Assembly (NCBI GenBank): GCA_023408315.1 | Contig: JAEYKI010000025.1 | Coordinates: 1 to 23,281 of the forward strand | Origin: Bacillota bacterium | GTDB taxonomy: Bacteria; Bacillota; Clostridia; Christensenellales; Christensenellaceae | DNA length: 23,281 bases | Reading direction: 5' to 3' | In this document: piece by piece, positions 21,769-23,281 of the stretch | How positions within the stretch are numbered: position 1 is the first letter of the stretch | Layout: every line of letters begins with the position of its first letter | The notes under the pieces: model-generated | What the model was told of the DNA's origin: nothing | Database searches by the model: none | The model's input: the letters and a program-made list of their open reading frames with translations, nothing else | Made by a program: the position numbers and the translations under genes

Positions 21769-23281
21769 ATGGAAACAGTCACGATTCCCAGAGAAGAATA
21801 TGAAGAATATCAGGCATTAAAATTAAAAAATGCCGATCTGCAGGAGCGGGTCGACTTTCTTATGGCGCAGATGCGACTGGCGCGTCACAGGCAGTTTGGC
21901 AGTTCCAGCGAGAAAAGTGAATACGATCAGCTGAGCCTGTTCGATGAGGCGGAAGCCTATGCCGACGAAAAAGCGCCGGAACCACAGGTCAGCGAAGTCA
22001 AAGCGCATTACCGGAAAAAAGCGGCATCGTGCAAGGAACAGTTGCCCGAAGACCTTCCTGTGGAAATCATAGAGCATACACTCCCCGAGGAAGAACAGCT
22101 TTGCCCGGAATGCGGAAACAAGCTCCATGTAATCGGCAAAAATGAACGGGAGACTCTGAAGCTGATCCCAGCCAGGGCTGTGATCGAACGGCATATCCAG
22201 TATGTCTATGGCTGCCGGGACTGCGAGAAAAACGCCTGTTCGGTACCAATTGTAAAAGCAAAGGCGGATACGCCTTTGATAAAGGGAAGCATTGCGACAG
22301 CGGAAGCAGTCGCACATATCATGGCGCAGAAGTTCGTAATGGGTGTGCCGCTTTACCGCCAGGAACAGGAATGGAACCGGAACGGCATCCAGCTTTCCCG
22401 GCAGACGATGTCCAACTGGCTGATCAAATGCACAGAGGACTATCTGGTTCCCTTATACGACAGGCTGCGCGAGCAGCTATTACAGCATGAAGTCCTGCAT
22501 GCTGATGAAACCACGCTGCAGGTGCTGCATGAAGAAGGCAAGAAACCCCAAAGCAAAAGCTACATGTGGCTCTACCGGACAAGCGGGGATACGGATCATC
22601 CGATTGTACTGTATGAATACCAGCCTGACCGAAAAGCGGAACGGCCACAAGAATTTTTAGAAGATTTCAAAGGTTATCTGCATGCGGACGGCTATTCGGG
22701 ATATCACAAACTGCCGGAAGACATTACAGTGGTGGGCTGCTGGGCGCACGCCCGCCGGAAGTTTGACGAAGTATTAAAAGGCATGTCCGAAAAAGCGCAG
22801 GCCGGTTCCCTGACGTTGCGCGCAAAACAATACTGCGACCGGTTATTCGAGTTGGAGCGCGATTTCAGCAATCTCACTGCGGAAGAACGCTATCTGAAGC
22901 GCCAGGAACTCTCTAAGCCGTTTGTGGAAGAATTTTTCCGTTGGATCCGTGCGCAGCACATCTCAACGAAGTCGGCCTTTGGCGATGCGGCGAATTATGT
23001 TCTTGGGCAACAGAAATACTTGGTCCGCTATCTTCTTAACGGGCGGCTGGAAATCAGCAACAATCGAGCGGAACGGAGTATTAAGCCGTTTGTAATCGGA
23101 CGTAAGAACTTTCTCTTTGCCAACACAGCCCGCGGCGCAAAGACCAGCGCTGTCATGTACAGCCTGGTCGAGACTGCCAAGGAGAACGGGATTAATCCGT
23201 ATGATTATCTCGTTTGGGTGCTTAAATCAGCGCCTGAGATGGGTCTGGCGCAAAATTCGGAGTCGTTTGACCGGCTGCTGC
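21769..23281 (+). CDS. tnpC: IS66 transposase TnpC (runs off the right edge)
   Basis: The frame from METVTIPREEYEEY is open for 504 codons to the window end. An N-terminal coiled-coil-like region includes RLARHRQFGSSSEKS. A zinc-binding part follows with CPEC (residues 112-115) and CRDC. The DDE transposase core shows D246 in LHADETTLQ, D307 in LHADGYSGYH and E435 in SNNRAERSIKPF. The sequence continues through KNFLFANTARGAKTSAVMYS, so the catalytic triad is complete and only a short C-terminus is missing. No Shine-Dalgarno sequence precedes the ATG. Confidence 0.92.
   Translation, partial: METVTIPREEYEEYQALKLKNADLQERVDFLMAQMRLARHRQFGSSSEKSEYDQLSLFDEAEAYADEKAPEPQVSEVKAHYRKKAASCKEQLPEDLPVEIIEHTLPEEEQLCPECGNKLHVIGKNERETLKLIPARAVIERHIQYVYGCRDCEKNACSVPIVKAKADTPLIKGSIATAEAVAHIMAQKFVMGVPLYRQEQEWNRNGIQLSRQTMSNWLIKCTEDYLVPLYDRLREQLLQHEVLHADETTLQVLHEEGKKPQSKSYMWLYRTSGDTDHPIVLYEYQPDRKAERPQEFLEDFKGYLHADGYSGYHKLPEDITVVGCWAHARRKFDEVLKGMSEKAQAGSLTLRAKQYCDRLFELERDFSNLTAEERYLKRQELSKPFVEEFFRWIRAQHISTKSAFGDAANYVLGQQKYLVRYLLNGRLEISNNRAERSIKPFVIGRKNFLFANTARGAKTSAVMYSLVETAKENGINPYDYLVWVLKSAPEMGLAQNSESFDRLL

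Larger units (their letters stand above)
20865..23281 (+). mobile_element. IS66-family insertion sequence (right end beyond the window)
   Basis: The left end is placed at 20865 because the 71-bp repeat is broken there and the next bases GTAACCGTCA fit the GTAA start usual for IS66 termini. The order tnpA, tnpB, tnpC is the standard IS66 set, and all three look intact as far as seen. About 110 bp of left non-coding sequence precede tnpA. IS66 normally makes 8-bp target duplications; the candidate here is CTTCTATT at 20857-20864, whose second copy would lie off the window. Confidence 0.85.

Overview
The window looks like chromosomal DNA from a low-to-mid GC Gram-positive anaerobe of the Clostridia (Bacillota). 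Supporting signs are the CUT1 sugar ABC transporter with a lipoprotein binding protein, a DUF624 membrane protein, AAGGAGG-type ribosome binding sites, BspA-type leucine-rich repeats with an LPXTG sorting signal, a sortase, and IS66/IS110 elements. The genus cannot be fixed from the sequence alone.

Left part (1-10266): an arabino-oligosaccharide utilisation locus. A leftward operon reads GH127 beta-L-arabinofuranosidase, binding protein, permease 1, permease 2, DUF624 protein, MsmK/UgpC-type ATPase, and the first 38 codons of L-arabinose isomerase (araA), cut by the left edge. A rightward pair encodes a LacI-family regulator and a GH51 alpha-L-arabinofuranosidase. The 329-bp divergent control region holds AAACGTTT-centred operator-like sites. 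One lies just downstream of a good promoter for the GH127 operon; another lies in the spacer of a weaker lacI promoter. Both arabinofuranosidases lack signal peptides. The likely scheme is import of short arabinosides, cytosolic removal of alpha- and beta-linked arabinose, then isomerisation by AraA.

Junction (10267-12842): decayed DNA. It holds the frameshifted tail of an unidentified gene, an 11-bp inverted repeat, integrase-arm-like short repeats, a dead IS110-family transposase (one in-frame stop, two frameshifts), hairpins upstream of it, a possible tail of another transposase, and an intrinsic terminator.

Right part (12843-20715): a MalT-like STAND/LuxR regulator ending in a strong terminator, then a 1468-residue secreted BspA-type LRR protein with Listeria-Bacteroides (Flg_new) repeats and an LPQTG anchor. 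Its stop overlaps the start of a sortase gene, which suggests a dedicated anchor-substrate pair. This block lies between two 71-bp direct repeats (70/71 identical, 10,243 bp apart). The downstream copy ends exactly where an IS66-family element begins (20865). That element's tnpA, tnpB and tnpC follow, and tnpC runs off the right edge.

The most interesting point is the repeat-bounded 10.2-kb block carrying regulator, surface protein and sortase, which resembles a small, decayed genomic island beside a sugar-utilisation locus.
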